Of a stretch of 64,000 bases of DNA, positions 29,365-38,449 are shown piece by piece (position 1 is the first letter of the stretch; each line of letters opens with the position of its first letter). Under the pieces are notes generated by a model. That model was given only the letters and a program-made list of their open reading frames with translations. It was not told where the DNA came from and did not search any database. The DNA comes from Paenibacillus sp. NAIST15-1 (GTDB taxonomy: Bacteria > Bacillota > Bacilli > Paenibacillales > Paenibacillaceae), in NCBI RefSeq assembly GCF_001894745.1, contig NZ_BBYF01000020.1, positions 41,860-105,859 of the forward strand. The letters run 5' to 3'. The position numbers and the translations under genes were made by a program.

Positions 29365-30420
29365 CTATAGAGACAATCTTACTTCTTGGCCAAGCTTCGC
29401 CGATTCATAAATCGCATTTAGTATGCGGATCATGTCTACACCCTGTTCTGGTGTGAATATCGGATCAGCTTTGCCTAATATTACATCGACAAAGTGATCC
29501 ACATTCTCCTTATGTCCTGATCCATCTGTGAATCCTTCGGGCTTCATGTTCATATGCTTGCCAGCAGCAACTGTGAACATCTGAAGCTCATTATCATGCA
29601 GGCTGAAGCCAGCTTGTGTCCCGCGCAGCTCCACGAACGATTGTTCCTTCTCGATATGTGAAGCCCAGCTTACTTCCAGCTGGAGCGTCGCCCCATTGTC
29701 AAAGCGAATGAATCCAGTTGCCAGATCTTCCACATTGAACGTATCCCGACTCCCTGACGGAGCAGCCTTATCCATGAAATGGCCGTATGTCGCTCCTGAT
29801 ACTGCAACTGGCTTCGGATTGCCCATCAGCCAGATGGCCAAGTCGATCATATGCACACCCAAATCGATCAGAGGCCCTCCTCCAGATTTGGATTTGGTTG
29901 TGAACCAGCCTCCTGCACCTGGAATGCCATATCTGCGCACCCAGCCGCATCTTCCCGTGTATATCTGCCCCATCTGTCCTTCATCAATGTACTGTTTTAG
30001 AAATTGAGAACGCGAGCGGAAACGATTATTCCGCATGACCATCAGCACTTTGCCCGACTTCTCGGCAGCCTGCTGCATACGTACCGCATCTTCTGGATTC
30101 GTCGCATCAGGCTTCTCGCAGAATACGTGCAACCCTTTTTCTAAGGCAGCAATCGCAACTGGAGCGTGCAAATAGTTCGGGGAGCAAATATCTACAATAT
30201 CCAACTCCTCGTGTTCAAGCATCTCCTGCCAGTCTTCATAGACTCGAACCTGACCAATTTGATCCGCAACTTCGCAAGCAGATGGCTTATGCGGATCGCA
30301 TACAGCGACGATCTGAACATGCGGGTTTGAGAGAAATGCAGGCATATGCGCCCCACGGAATATGTTGCCTGTTGAAACAACTCCGACGCGTAATGGTTGT
30401 GAAGATTCAATTGATGTCAT
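29365..30420 (-). CDS. Gfo/Idh/MocA-family oxidoreductase
   Basis: NAD(P)-dependent sugar or polyol dehydrogenase, 351 residues. Rossmann motif RVGVVSTGNIFRGAHMPAFL at the start, then VCDPHKPSACEVAD, DIVDICSPNYLHAPVAIAAL, the characteristic EKP triad in VFCEKPDATN near 97, and the catalytic-region pattern GGGPLIDLGVHMIDLAIWLM near 178-197 with the conserved Asp and His. The start is set at the ATG before TSIESSQ, though the ribosome site (GAGTGGG) is weak. Last gene in the minus-strand cluster with ThuA and two TIM-barrel isomerases. Substrate unknown; a 3-oxidation of a glycoside is possible given the ThuA neighbour. Confidence 0.88.
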   Translation of the reverse strand: MTSIESSQPLRVGVVSTGNIFRGAHMPAFLSNPHVQIVAVCDPHKPSACEVADQIGQVRVYEDWQEMLEHEELDIVDICSPNYLHAPVAIAALEKGLHVFCEKPDATNPEDAVRMQQAAEKSGKVLMVMRNNRFRSRSQFLKQYIDEGQMGQIYTGRCGWVRRYGIPGAGGWFTTKSKSGGGPLIDLGVHMIDLAIWLMGNPKPVAVSGATYGHFMDKAAPSGSRDTFNVEDLATGFIRFDNGATLQLEVSWASHIEKEQSFVELRGTQAGFSLHDNELQMFTVAAGKHMNMKPEGFTDGSGHKENVDHFVDVILGKADPIFTPEQGVDMIRILNAIYESAKLGQEVRLSL

Positions 30421-30506
30421 GTTTATACCCACTCTTTCTTTCAAATTACATTAGGCTGTATGATGATATCTCAACGAAATCCGTGCATGTTGTCTAACTT
30501 GTCCCA

Positions 30507-31226
30507 TTAATTCAATGGTTCAAGCGGTTGAGCGTTGCCATACTTCGGATATGTGCGTTCCGACGGCTTAGCCCACTTCACCGCATTGGCGATGACACGA
30601 CGAATTTGCTCATTGTAATAGGTCGGATATGTCTCATGACCTGGACGGAAGTAGAAGACTTTGCCCATGCCGCGCTGATAGCAGCAGCCGCTGCGGAATA
30701 CTTCTCCGCCAGTAAACCAGCTGACGAATACAAGCTCATCCGGTGCCGGAATGTCGAAGTGCTCGCCGTACATTTCTTCCGCTTCAAGCTCAATATACTC
30801 CCCAATTCCTTCTGCGATCGGGTGCCCTGGAGCTACAACCCACAACCGTTCCTTGTCGTTCGCTTCACGCCATTTCAAATCACAGCCGGTTCCCATAAGC
30901 TTCTTGAAAATTTTCGAGAAATGACCGGAATGAAGTACAATTAGCCCCATCCCGTGGAGCACGCGTTGATAGACACGCTCTACAATCGCCTCGTCCACCT
31001 CTTCGTGTGCCTTATGCCCCCACCAAATCAATACGTCTGTCTCATTCAATACTTCCTCAGTCAACCCATGTTCAGGCATATCGAGCGTTGCATAGCGCAC
31101 ATGAAACTCCTGACCCAGTCCCTCGCCGATCGCTGTATGAATCCCTTGCGGATAAATATCAGCTACGGTCTTGTTGTGTTGTTCATGTCTGTATTCATTC
31201 CAGATCGTTACGTTTTGTTTTGTCAT
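30507..31226 (-). CDS. ThuA-domain protein (trehalose-utilisation type)
   Basis: 239 residues of the ThuA family, a class I glutamine amidotransferase-like fold. Visible features: [20 protein letters not shown] at the N-terminus, [20 protein letters not shown] near 65-85, [20 protein letters not shown] near 92-111 and [20 protein letters not shown] near the C-terminus. In rhizobia ThuA works with the Gfo/Idh protein ThuB on 3-oxo-disaccharides. Here two Gfo/Idh enzymes and two isomerase-like barrels surround it. AAGGAGC precedes the ATG. Family is clear; exact substrate is not. Confidence 0.86.
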   Translation of the reverse strand: MTKQNVTIWNEYRHEQHNKTVADIYPQGIHTAIGEGLGQEFHVRYATLDMPEHGLTEEVLNETDVLIWWGHKAHEEVDEAIVERVYQRVLHGMGLIVLHSGHFSKIFKKLMGTGCDLKWREANDKERLWVVAPGHPIAEGIGEYIELEAEEMYGEHFDIPAPDELVFVSWFTGGEVFRSGCCYQRGMGKVFYFRPGHETYPTYYNEQIRRVIANAVKWAKPSERTYPKYGNAQPLEPLN

Positions 31227-31381
31227 CGCTGCATGCTCCTTTGTCCATTCATATAGATAAGCTCATTACTGACAACATCTTATTTAGAAAAGCAATCGCA
31301 CCTTCCATTCATCCATTGATGCACGAGAACGAGGAAGATGCGATGCCTATATCACGTTACTTGGCGTGCATGATTTGAGGC

Positions 31382-32350
31382 CTAGACCCACCACATCTCA
31401 CCAATCGGTTCCTTCATTAAGATCGGCTTCAAATTCTCAACAGCTTTCGTGAAGCCCTCATCAACGGACATCAAGCCATCCTCATGTTCTATGCTCACAA
31501 CATAGTCATAACCGACAAGGCGAAGGGCACTAATTATATCAGCCCATGTCTTCGTATCATGACCATAACCAACAGTACGGAACTGCCAAGCGCGATCCAA
31601 CATCATCGTATAAGACTGCATATCTGTTATCCCGTGCTTATGGATGTTCACAGGATCAATGGTCGTATCCTTGGCATGGAAGTGATGAATGGCATTCGCC
31701 TGCCCCAGAATACGGATTGCTTGTACCGGATCTATGCCTTGCCACCACATATGGCTCGGGTCAAGGTTCGCTCCGATTGCCTCGCCTGCCGCTTCGCGGA
31801 GACGAAGCATCGTACCTGGCGAGTGAACGGAGAAGCCGCCGTGCAGCTCGAGTCCGATCTTCAAGCCGCGTTCAGTGGCTAACTTGCCCACCTCTGTCCA
31901 GTACGGAATAACCTTTTCCTTCCACTGCCAGTCCAGAATTTCCTGATAATCTGTAGGCCATGGTGCCACAGGCCAGTTCGGGTATTTCGCGCCTTCATGG
32001 TCACCCGGGCAGCCGGAGAAGCCGTTCACAACTGGCACTTCCAGCTTCGCGGCGAGATCCAGCGTCGCCATGAAATCTTCATGATACTGCTTCGCAATAT
32101 CCTTCTGTGGGTGAAGCGGATTGCCATGACAGCTTAGCGCACTGATCGTCAAGCCCCGGGAAGCAACAGCTTCCTTAAATGCCTTTAGCTTCGCCTCACT
32201 CGCTAACAGTTCATGGGGGTTGCAATGCTTCGCGCCTGGATACCCGCCAGTACCTATCTCAACAGCTTCCACACCTTTAGCTGCTACTGTATCCAATGCC
32301 TCTTCTAATGGCAATTGTCCGTACAGAACTAAGAATACGCCTAATTTCAT
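31382..32350 (-). CDS. Sugar phosphate isomerase/epimerase-like TIM barrel
   Basis: 322 residues, xylose-isomerase-like (AP endonuclease 2) fold. Key pieces: MKLGVFLVLYGQLPLEEALD, VEAVEIGTGGYPGAKHCNPH, ISALSCHGNPLHPQKDIA, LKIGLELHGGFSVHSPGTML, IGANLDPSHMWWQGIDP, and IHHFHAKDTTIDPVN. The metal-binding Glu, Asp, His and Glu residues expected at the C-terminal barrel face are present (LELHGG, NLDPSH, HFHAKD, SIEHED). GGAGG precedes the ATG. Part of the minus-strand carbohydrate unit, 56 bases after the Gfo/Idh gene. Confidence 0.88.
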   Translation of the reverse strand: MKLGVFLVLYGQLPLEEALDTVAAKGVEAVEIGTGGYPGAKHCNPHELLASEAKLKAFKEAVASRGLTISALSCHGNPLHPQKDIAKQYHEDFMATLDLAAKLEVPVVNGFSGCPGDHEGAKYPNWPVAPWPTDYQEILDWQWKEKVIPYWTEVGKLATERGLKIGLELHGGFSVHSPGTMLRLREAAGEAIGANLDPSHMWWQGIDPVQAIRILGQANAIHHFHAKDTTIDPVNIHKHGITDMQSYTMMLDRAWQFRTVGYGHDTKTWADIISALRLVGYDYVVSIEHEDGLMSVDEGFTKAVENLKPILMKEPIGEMWWV

Positions 32351-32406
32351 GAGTGTTCTTTGCCTCCTTCGGTACGATTCATGTGCATTCGTGCTGCTTA
32401 TTCCGA

Positions 32407-33489
32407 TTAGTCAAAGTAAATTGCTTTGCCTGTGCGCGAGGATTCGTAAATGGCTTCCAAAATCTCAGAAACGACGCACGCTTGTTCCGGCGTAATGATT
32501 GGCGTCTTGTCATTTTCAATCGCATCAATCCACATATGCATCTCTACATCTGGCGGATTATCAGAATCACCTTCATAGAAATCAACGCCACTCGCAGTCA
32601 AATGGAATTTTTGATCGTACAGTTGGCCGTGTCTTTCCCCGTTAATCGTCAAGCCGTCATTCATATCTGCGCCGCCTTCTGTACCGCATAGCGTACACTT
32701 CGCTTCGATGTTGGATGTTACGTTAAGCGCCCAGCTGGATTCCAAAATAACTGTCGCTCCGTTCTTCATCACAATCATCCCGAACGCGGAATCTTCAACC
32801 GTGAACTTCGCTGGATCCCATGAACCCCAAGCATTCGCTGCATTCTCACGGCCGCTCAACTTATGATAAGCCTTGCCAAGCACGATATGCGGTTCGTAGT
32901 TGTCCATCATCCACAACGTCATATCCAGCGAGTGTGTACCGATATCGATAAGCGGGCCTCCGCCTTGCTTCTCTTCATCCAAGAACACGCCCCATGTAGG
33001 AACCGCGCGGCGACGAATCGCATGCGCTTTGGCGAAATAAATCTCACCCAAGGTGCCCTCTTCACACAGCTTCTTCAAATAGCGGCTGTCACTGCGGAAG
33101 CGGTTATTGTAGCCTACTGTAAGCTTCTTGCCTGTACGCTTCGCCACTTCAACCATGCGGCGTGCATCTTCCGCCTTCTTCGCCATTGGCTTCTCACACA
33201 ATACATGCTTATCGCTCTCCAGCGAAGCAATTGTAATCTCTGCATGGGAATCATTCGGCGTACATACATGGACGATGTCAATGCTCTTATCTTCCAATAC
33301 GGCCTTATAATCGGTATAGACTTTAGCATCCGGTGTGCCGTACTTTTCTTTCGCCTCAACCGCACGCTCCTCAACAATGTCGCAGAATGCTACCATTTCA
33401 ACATTTTTCAGCTTGGCCAAGCTAGGCATGTGCTTGGCATTGGCAATGCCGCCGCATCCGATAATCGCAATTTTATATACTTTTGACAT
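32407..33489 (-). CDS. Gfo/Idh/MocA-family oxidoreductase
   Basis: 360 residues from MSKVYKIAIIGCGGIANAKH, with GGGAGGAA upstream; a further 59 upstream codons in frame are not used. NAD-binding GCGGIANAKHMPSL, VAFCDIVEERAVEA, HVCTPNDSHAEITIASL, EKP in VLCEKPMAKKAED near 98, and the substrate-side GGGPLIDIGTHSLDMTLWMM near 180-199 are all intact. It is a paralogue of the other Gfo/Idh enzyme in this cluster but not a recent duplicate. Likely acts on the same or a consecutive intermediate. Confidence 0.9.
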   Translation of the reverse strand: MSKVYKIAIIGCGGIANAKHMPSLAKLKNVEMVAFCDIVEERAVEAKEKYGTPDAKVYTDYKAVLEDKSIDIVHVCTPNDSHAEITIASLESDKHVLCEKPMAKKAEDARRMVEVAKRTGKKLTVGYNNRFRSDSRYLKKLCEEGTLGEIYFAKAHAIRRRAVPTWGVFLDEEKQGGGPLIDIGTHSLDMTLWMMDNYEPHIVLGKAYHKLSGRENAANAWGSWDPAKFTVEDSAFGMIVMKNGATVILESSWALNVTSNIEAKCTLCGTEGGADMNDGLTINGERHGQLYDQKFHLTASGVDFYEGDSDNPPDVEMHMWIDAIENDKTPIITPEQACVVSEILEAIYESSRTGKAIYFD

Positions 33490-33592
33490 GAATCTATTCC
33501 TCCCGAGTTTAGATTGATGGTGTAGGTCATTGTATTCAACTGTAATATGTGTAGAGGTCATACCTCTTGAAGTTTTCTCTTGAAGTCTTCTA

Positions 33593-34351
33593 TTAAAGTC
33601 CGAGATTGTCCTTAATCCATTGACGGCTTCCGCGCACGCTATCAAGTGGTGCACGCTGACAATCATCCTGCTCTACGATAAGCCATTCCGTTCCTGCTTC
33701 TCGAGCAGCTTGAGCTACACCCACTAAATCGAGTTCACCCTGACCAAGCTCCATTGTCATTGGCTTGCCTTCTCCATCATATTTGAGATCCTTATAATGA
33801 ATGAACGGAACACGACCTGAATATTGAGCGATTACTTCCAACGGGTTGAAACCACCATGCTTCACCCAACAAACATCCAGTTCCGCGAAGAGACTGTCTT
33901 CAGGCAGCTTCCTGAACAGCAAATCAAATACCGTCTCCTGCCCAATCTTAGCTTCAAATTCATATCCATGATTGTGATAGCCCAGCTTAATTCCATGCGC
34001 TGCAAGTCGCTCCGCAACAGCTGCAAGCGCGCGAACCGACTCTTCCAAGATGTCTTCATCGGCTTCGTGCAGCTTCGGAATTCCCGGACAAATGATGTTC
34101 CGGTTGCCGATGGCAAGATTCATTTCAATTTGCTCATCTAGGTGTTCAGTCAATTGCTCGATGCTGACATGAGACCCGGCCGCCTTCAAATTCAGGCGCT
34201 TCAGTTCACCTGCTAATTTCTCCGGCGCCAATCCGCCGTAGCCGGCAAATTCTACACCTTCATAGCCCATAGCCGCCACTTGCTCCAGTGTTCCGATAAA
34301 GTCTTTTTGCATCTCATCGCGCAATGTATAAAGCTGTACTCCAATTTTCAA
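33593..34351 (-). CDS. Sugar phosphate isomerase/epimerase-like TIM barrel
   Basis: 252 residues, probably starting at TTG (MKIGVQLYTLRDEM): GAGGTG sits eight bases upstream, while the GTG three codons earlier lies inside that site. Features: YEGVEFAGYGGLAPEKLAGE, IKLGYHNHGYEFEAKIG (metal-site residues), LFAELDVCWVKHGGFNP, VPFIHYKDLKYDGEGKP, ELGQGELDLVGVAQAA and EWLIVEQDDCQRAPLDSV. First gene of the minus-strand unit and divergent from the AraC regulator. This subgroup includes IolE-like and 3-oxo-sugar-processing proteins; the reaction here is not known. Confidence 0.88.
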   Translation of the reverse strand: MKIGVQLYTLRDEMQKDFIGTLEQVAAMGYEGVEFAGYGGLAPEKLAGELKRLNLKAAGSHVSIEQLTEHLDEQIEMNLAIGNRNIICPGIPKLHEADEDILEESVRALAAVAERLAAHGIKLGYHNHGYEFEAKIGQETVFDLLFRKLPEDSLFAELDVCWVKHGGFNPLEVIAQYSGRVPFIHYKDLKYDGEGKPMTMELGQGELDLVGVAQAAREAGTEWLIVEQDDCQRAPLDSVRGSRQWIKDNLGL

Positions 34352-34373
34352 TGGATCCACCTCATTTTGTATA

Positions 34374-34439
34374 AATCGTTATGAACGATTATGATATCGG
34401 CTTACTTTTTGAAAAGGTTTTCAATGAACTGATTTCATT
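34374..34439. promoter_or_regulatory. Operator-rich divergent control region
   Basis: Three palindromes lie close together between the carbohydrate cluster and the AraC gene: AATCGTTATGAACGATT (34374-34390, perfect 7-3-7), TGAAAAGGTTTTCA (34410-34423, perfect and one base from the catabolite-responsive element core with GG for CG), and AATGAActgatTTCATT (34423-34439, perfect 6-5-6). They are likely sites for the AraC protein and possibly CcpA. Confidence 0.55.
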
Positions 34440-34561
34440 GTGCCACATTGCTTTCGGGGTGTGAATGAAGGATATCCTTTTAACATGAACAATCTTGCTA
34501 TCTTTGCTATACTCTTTGTAAAGAGCGTAGACACCTATATATGGACATGATGGAGGAGAAT

Positions 34562-35431
34562 ATGTCGCAATCTGCTATCAATCAAGAAGAATTTACGATT
34601 ATGTACTCCGGGCATGCGAGACACACGAAGCCATTCACTCTCGTCATCCCTAAGCTGGAGCATTACCTCATTCGCATACAGTTGGAAGGCAATGCTCATG
34701 TCTGGATGGATGATCAATATACGGAAATTACACCTGGCGATATGCTCATGCTGTCACCGGGCTCTCATTATGATTTGAAAATAGGGTACCGCCACCCCGA
34801 ATCAGGCATCCCTCACAAAAAAGTGCACAGCCTCGACTACTACTTCATATTGAATGGTCCATGGATACAAGCGTGGTGGAACCAGATTACCACTCACGGC
34901 AAGGTAGACATCGGAATCGACGATCGTCTTCTGTCGATATGGCGGGAGATTATGCAGGAGCAGCGGCTTTATGGAAGCCACAACATGAACGATATTGTTA
35001 GACACCTAAGCTTTGCTTACTTCCGCATGTTGGAGAGAACCTTAAATGAACGCGCACATCCCTCTTATTTGAATCGCAATCGCAGTGAACAGGTCGCCCA
35101 TCAAATGAAGCATTATATTGAAATGAATGTTACGGAGCCGTTTACGCTGCAGGATGTAGCAACCCGCGTGCAGCTAAGTGTGTCCAGAGCATCACATATT
35201 TTCAAAGAAACATTCCATCAATCCGTCATGGACTATGCCATCCAACTCCGATTGACGATGGCTTGCGAGCGGATTTTGCATGGGTATATGCCGCTGGAGC
35301 AAATTGCTGAAATGTGTGGATTTCAAAGTTACTCCTATTTCCATCGAACGTTCAAAACTCGCCTTGGCATAGCGCCACGTGATTTCCGGGAGCAGCGGCA
35401 GCTGGACAATCATGCGGATTCGAGCAATTGA
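34562..35431 (+). CDS. AraC-family transcriptional regulator
   Basis: 289 residues: an N-terminal cupin-like sensing domain (YLIRIQLEGNAHVWMDDQYT, ITPGDMLMLSPGSHYDL) and a C-terminal pair of HTH motifs (FTLQDVATRVQLSVSRASHI near 190-209; PLEQIAEMCGFQSYSYFHRT near 240-259, then FKTRLGIAPRDFREQR). GGAGGAG precedes the ATG chosen; another ATG seven codons upstream overlaps that site. Divergent from the Gfo/ThuA/isomerase genes, which it probably controls in response to a sugar. Confidence 0.9.
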   Translation: MSQSAINQEEFTIMYSGHARHTKPFTLVIPKLEHYLIRIQLEGNAHVWMDDQYTEITPGDMLMLSPGSHYDLKIGYRHPESGIPHKKVHSLDYYFILNGPWIQAWWNQITTHGKVDIGIDDRLLSIWREIMQEQRLYGSHNMNDIVRHLSFAYFRMLERTLNERAHPSYLNRNRSEQVAHQMKHYIEMNVTEPFTLQDVATRVQLSVSRASHIFKETFHQSVMDYAIQLRLTMACERILHGYMPLEQIAEMCGFQSYSYFHRTFKTRLGIAPRDFREQRQLDNHADSSN

Positions 35432-35513
35432 CGGTCGCGAAATGATTTGTGAGGAAATTGTGGTATTTTGCATAATCAGCTTGTGTTTCTGCTGTGGATT
35501 GACTATGATGATA

Positions 35514-35572
35514 TTGAAATAATTTTCATCAAGATTAGATATATGGTTAAAATTATTTTCACCATTTTTCAC
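35514..35572 (+). promoter_or_regulatory. Repeated operator-like motif before the RpiR gene
   Basis: TTGAAATAATTTTCATC and TTAAAATTATTTTCACC occur as direct copies 33 bp apart (three helical turns), and a third partial copy ATTTTTCAC follows. Each contains a TGAAAT/ATTTTCA-like dyad, the type of element bound by RpiR-family proteins, so autoregulation of the rpiR-nagB-nagA unit is likely. Confidence 0.55.
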
Positions 35573-35589
35573 GTAAGAGGATGATATTT

Positions 35590-36447
35590 TTGTCGAGCAT
35601 TTTGCATGCGATCCGGCAGCAGGTTCAAGATTTTCACCCGCAGGAGCGCAAAGTGGCGGACTATATTTTGCAGTTTCCGGGCAATGTAGTGACGATGGGC
35701 ATCACAGAGCTGGCTGAACAATCCGGCACTTCACCCGCAACCGTCACTAGATTTTGTAAAACCCTTCATTTCCGTGGATTCCCGGACTTCAAGACGAAGC
35801 TGGCGGCCGACATGGCACAGCAGTCCACACCACTATCCTATCAGGACATTATCGCAGGTAATCCGCTGCGCGATATTATTACGGCCATCGAGTCCAATCA
35901 TATACGCTCGATATCCGACACGACGCGGCTATTAGACATGGTTACGCTAGAGCGGGCAATGCATGCTTTTCAGCAGGCAAGACAGATTGATCTGTACGGA
36001 ATGGCAACGTCCGGTATCGTAGCACTGGACTTCTACCAGAAGCTGATTCGTGTTGGCAAACGCGCGACCTGCTTCTCCGATCCGCATATGCAGATTACAT
36101 CTGCCGCCAACTTGAATGAGCTTGATGTGGCGTTCGCCATCTCCTATTCTGGAGAGACACCCGAGACGATCGATGCGCTGCAATGCGCCAAGGAGCGCGG
36201 CGCGACCACCATCTCACTAACGAAGGTTGGTTCTAATCGCCTCGCTAGTCTTGCTGATATTCATTTATCTGCTTCTTCTCTCGAAGAAGGCATGCGTCGC
36301 GGTGACATGGCTTCCCGTATCGCACAGCTCCATATAATTGATATTTTGTTCGCGGGAATGGTCACGGAGCAGTTCGATGATCATATTCCGAAGCTAGAAC
36401 AGTCGTATCGCATGGTACGAAAGTACCGTAAAGATAAAGGGAGGTAA
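35590..36447 (+). CDS. MurR/RpiR-family regulator of amino-sugar use
   Basis: 285 residues: N-terminal HTH_6 domain (ADYILQFPGNVVTMGITELA and SGTSPATVTRFCKTLHFRGF, about 22-70) and a C-terminal SIS sugar-phosphate-binding domain (IDLYGMATSGIVALDFYQKL; VAFAISYSGETPETIDALQ near 178-196). I favour TTG (MSSILHAIRQQVQDF) because AAGAGG lies nine bases upstream; the ATG three codons earlier abuts that site. It lies nine bases before nagB and should sense a glucosamine or GlcNAc phosphate. Confidence 0.9.
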   Translation: MSSILHAIRQQVQDFHPQERKVADYILQFPGNVVTMGITELAEQSGTSPATVTRFCKTLHFRGFPDFKTKLAADMAQQSTPLSYQDIIAGNPLRDIITAIESNHIRSISDTTRLLDMVTLERAMHAFQQARQIDLYGMATSGIVALDFYQKLIRVGKRATCFSDPHMQITSAANLNELDVAFAISYSGETPETIDALQCAKERGATTISLTKVGSNRLASLADIHLSASSLEEGMRRGDMASRIAQLHIIDILFAGMVTEQFDDHIPKLEQSYRMVRKYRKDKGR

Positions 36448-36455
36448 CTCAGTTC

Positions 36456-37184
36456 ATGAACATCTTAACGTTCCAAACAAACGAGGAATTAAACCAAATC
36501 GCTGCAGGCATCTTTGCAAGCCTCATCCAGACAAAGCCTAATGCCGTACTCGGCTTGGCAACTGGCAGTACGCCAATCGGCATCTACCAAGAGCTGATTC
36601 GCCTGAATGAGAAAAAGTATGTAAGCTTCAAAAATGTGCGTTCCTTCAACCTGGACGAATACGTTGGTCTGCCTGAAGGCCATCCAGAATCGTACATGTC
36701 GTTCATGAACAAGCAATTGTTCGATCATATCGATATCAATAAAGAGAACACTCGTGTACCAAACGGCAATGCAGCCGACTTGGAACAAGAGTGCAAGCAA
36801 TATGATGAGATGCTCTTTGATGCATCCATCGACCTGCAGCTGCTCGGCCTTGGCCACAATGGTCACATTGGCTTCAACGAACCAGACCAAAATCTGCATG
36901 CAGGCACACATCTTGTCCAATTGAAAGAAGAGACTCGTCAAGCGAACAAGCGCTTCTTCGATTCCATTGATGAAGTGCCAACACAAGCGGTAACAATGGG
37001 CGTTGGCTCGATCTTGAAGGCTAAAATGATTATGCTCGTTGTTCGCGGTGCGGACAAGGCTGACATTGTTCATCGCGCTTTGACTGGCCCGGTTACGACA
37101 GAAGTTCCGGCATCATTGTTGCAAACTCATCCGAATGTAGTAGTTTTGCTTGACAAGGAGGCGGCACAACATTTCCATGGCTAA
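36456..37184 (+). CDS. nagB: Glucosamine-6-phosphate deaminase
   Basis: Converts GlcN-6-P to fructose-6-P and ammonia. 242 residues with LGLATGSTPIGIYQEL near 29-44, the active-site Asp in RSFNLDEYVGL near 67, LGLGHNGHIGFNEPD near 130-144 (catalytic His and Glu) and TMGVGSILKAK. GGGAGG precedes the ATG. It overlaps nagA by eight bases. This is the short Firmicute form without the allosteric C-terminal region of E. coli NagB. Confidence 0.96.
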   Translation: MNILTFQTNEELNQIAAGIFASLIQTKPNAVLGLATGSTPIGIYQELIRLNEKKYVSFKNVRSFNLDEYVGLPEGHPESYMSFMNKQLFDHIDINKENTRVPNGNAADLEQECKQYDEMLFDASIDLQLLGLGHNGHIGFNEPDQNLHAGTHLVQLKEETRQANKRFFDSIDEVPTQAVTMGVGSILKAKMIMLVVRGADKADIVHRALTGPVTTEVPASLLQTHPNVVVLLDKEAAQHFHG

Positions 37185-38355
37185 TTCAACGTTTACCCTA
37201 ACCAATGCAAATGTCGTAACACCGAACGGCGTATTGTATGATGGAGTCGTTCGGGTAGAAGATGGCCTTATTTCCTTTATTGGAAAGTGGTCAGAATTGG
37301 CACAGCCTGAGCAGGATGCTTGGGGCAAGGAAGCAGTAGACGCTAAGGGCGGCTGGGTGCTACCAGGCTTTGTCGATCTGCATATTCATGGCGGCTTCGG
37401 CGCAGACTTCATGGATGCAAATGCCGAATCTTACGATAAAATTACGAAGTTCCATATGGAGCACGGTACAACTGCTATGCTCGCTACTTCGATGACACAA
37501 TCTCATGAAGCACTGGATCGTGTTATGGTAGCGGTTGATGCCTACATCAAGCAAGGCATGAAGTATACTCAATTGGCAGGCGTTCATTTGGAAGGTCCGT
37601 TCGTGAATCCGAAGTACAAGGGCGCACAGAACGATATCTACATGATCGATCCTCAAATCGACTGGTTCGAGGATTGGCATGCACGCTTCCCTGGCCTGAT
37701 GAAGCAAGTGAGCTTAGCGCCTGAGCGTAACAACGCTACGGAAGCCATCCGCTGGCTTCGCGCTCACGACGTAAATGCTGCTGCAGCACATACAGCAGCT
37801 ACGTACGATCAAGTGACGGCCGCAGCCAATGCTGGTCTGAACCAAGCGGTTCACACGTTCAACGCAATGACTCCAATCCACCATCGTGATCCAGGTGTAG
37901 CCGGAGCCGTGCTTACCGATGACCGCATTACAGCTGAGATTATCTCCGACGGAATTCACGTACACCCTGCTTGCATCAAGATGCTGAGCCGTACGAAGGC
38001 TTCCGGCAAGCTCGTAATGATTACAGACGCGATGTCCGCAGCTGGTATGCCTGATGGACAGTATGATCTTGGCGGTCTCGCTGTAACGATGAAGGAAGGC
38101 GTATGCCGATTGACTGACGGCGGTTCGCTCGCAGGCAGTACGCTTACGATGATTCAGGCTGTGAAGAATATGATTCAATTTACCGGACTCCCGCTGCATG
38201 AAGTATCACGCCTTGCAAGCTTGAATCCTGCGAAGCAAATTGGAATCGACGGCTATACAGGCAGCATCGAAGTTGGCAAGCAAGCTGACTTGGTATGGAC
38301 AGATGCTGATCTGAACATTGAACGCGTATGGGTAAAAGGCAGCACGCATATGTAA
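37177..38355 (+). CDS. nagA: N-acetylglucosamine-6-phosphate deacetylase
   Basis: Amidohydrolase-fold enzyme, 392 residues, that releases acetate from GlcNAc-6-P to feed NagB. Motifs: VLPGFVDLHIHGGFGADFMD (metal-binding HxH), GVHLEGPFVNPKYKGAQ (metal-ligand Glu), AAAHTAATYDQ, NQAVHTFNAMTPIHHRDPG and MITDAMSAAGM with the catalytic Asp. ATG overlaps the nagB stop codon region; AAGGAGG is 15 bases upstream, farther than usual, but the overlap suggests translational coupling. No PTS transporter for GlcNAc is in this window. Confidence 0.95.
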   Translation: MANSTFTLTNANVVTPNGVLYDGVVRVEDGLISFIGKWSELAQPEQDAWGKEAVDAKGGWVLPGFVDLHIHGGFGADFMDANAESYDKITKFHMEHGTTAMLATSMTQSHEALDRVMVAVDAYIKQGMKYTQLAGVHLEGPFVNPKYKGAQNDIYMIDPQIDWFEDWHARFPGLMKQVSLAPERNNATEAIRWLRAHDVNAAAAHTAATYDQVTAAANAGLNQAVHTFNAMTPIHHRDPGVAGAVLTDDRITAEIISDGIHVHPACIKMLSRTKASGKLVMITDAMSAAGMPDGQYDLGGLAVTMKEGVCRLTDGGSLAGSTLTMIQAVKNMIQFTGLPLHEVSRLASLNPAKQIGIDGYTGSIEVGKQADLVWTDADLNIERVWVKGSTHM

Positions 38356-38404
38356 GCAGCTGTTGTTATCATACCTTGTTTACAACCATATCCGCATAAA
38401 AAAG

Positions 38405-38449
38405 AATGGCTTTCCGAAACGATACCTGCATCGTATTCGGGAAGCCATT
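38405..38449 (+). terminator. Hairpin after nagA
   Basis: AATGGCTT pairs with AAGCCATT, CCGAA with TTCGG, and ACGAT with ATCGT, with two single-base bulges. Only a weak T tract follows on plus; the minus side has six T. Confidence 0.7.
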
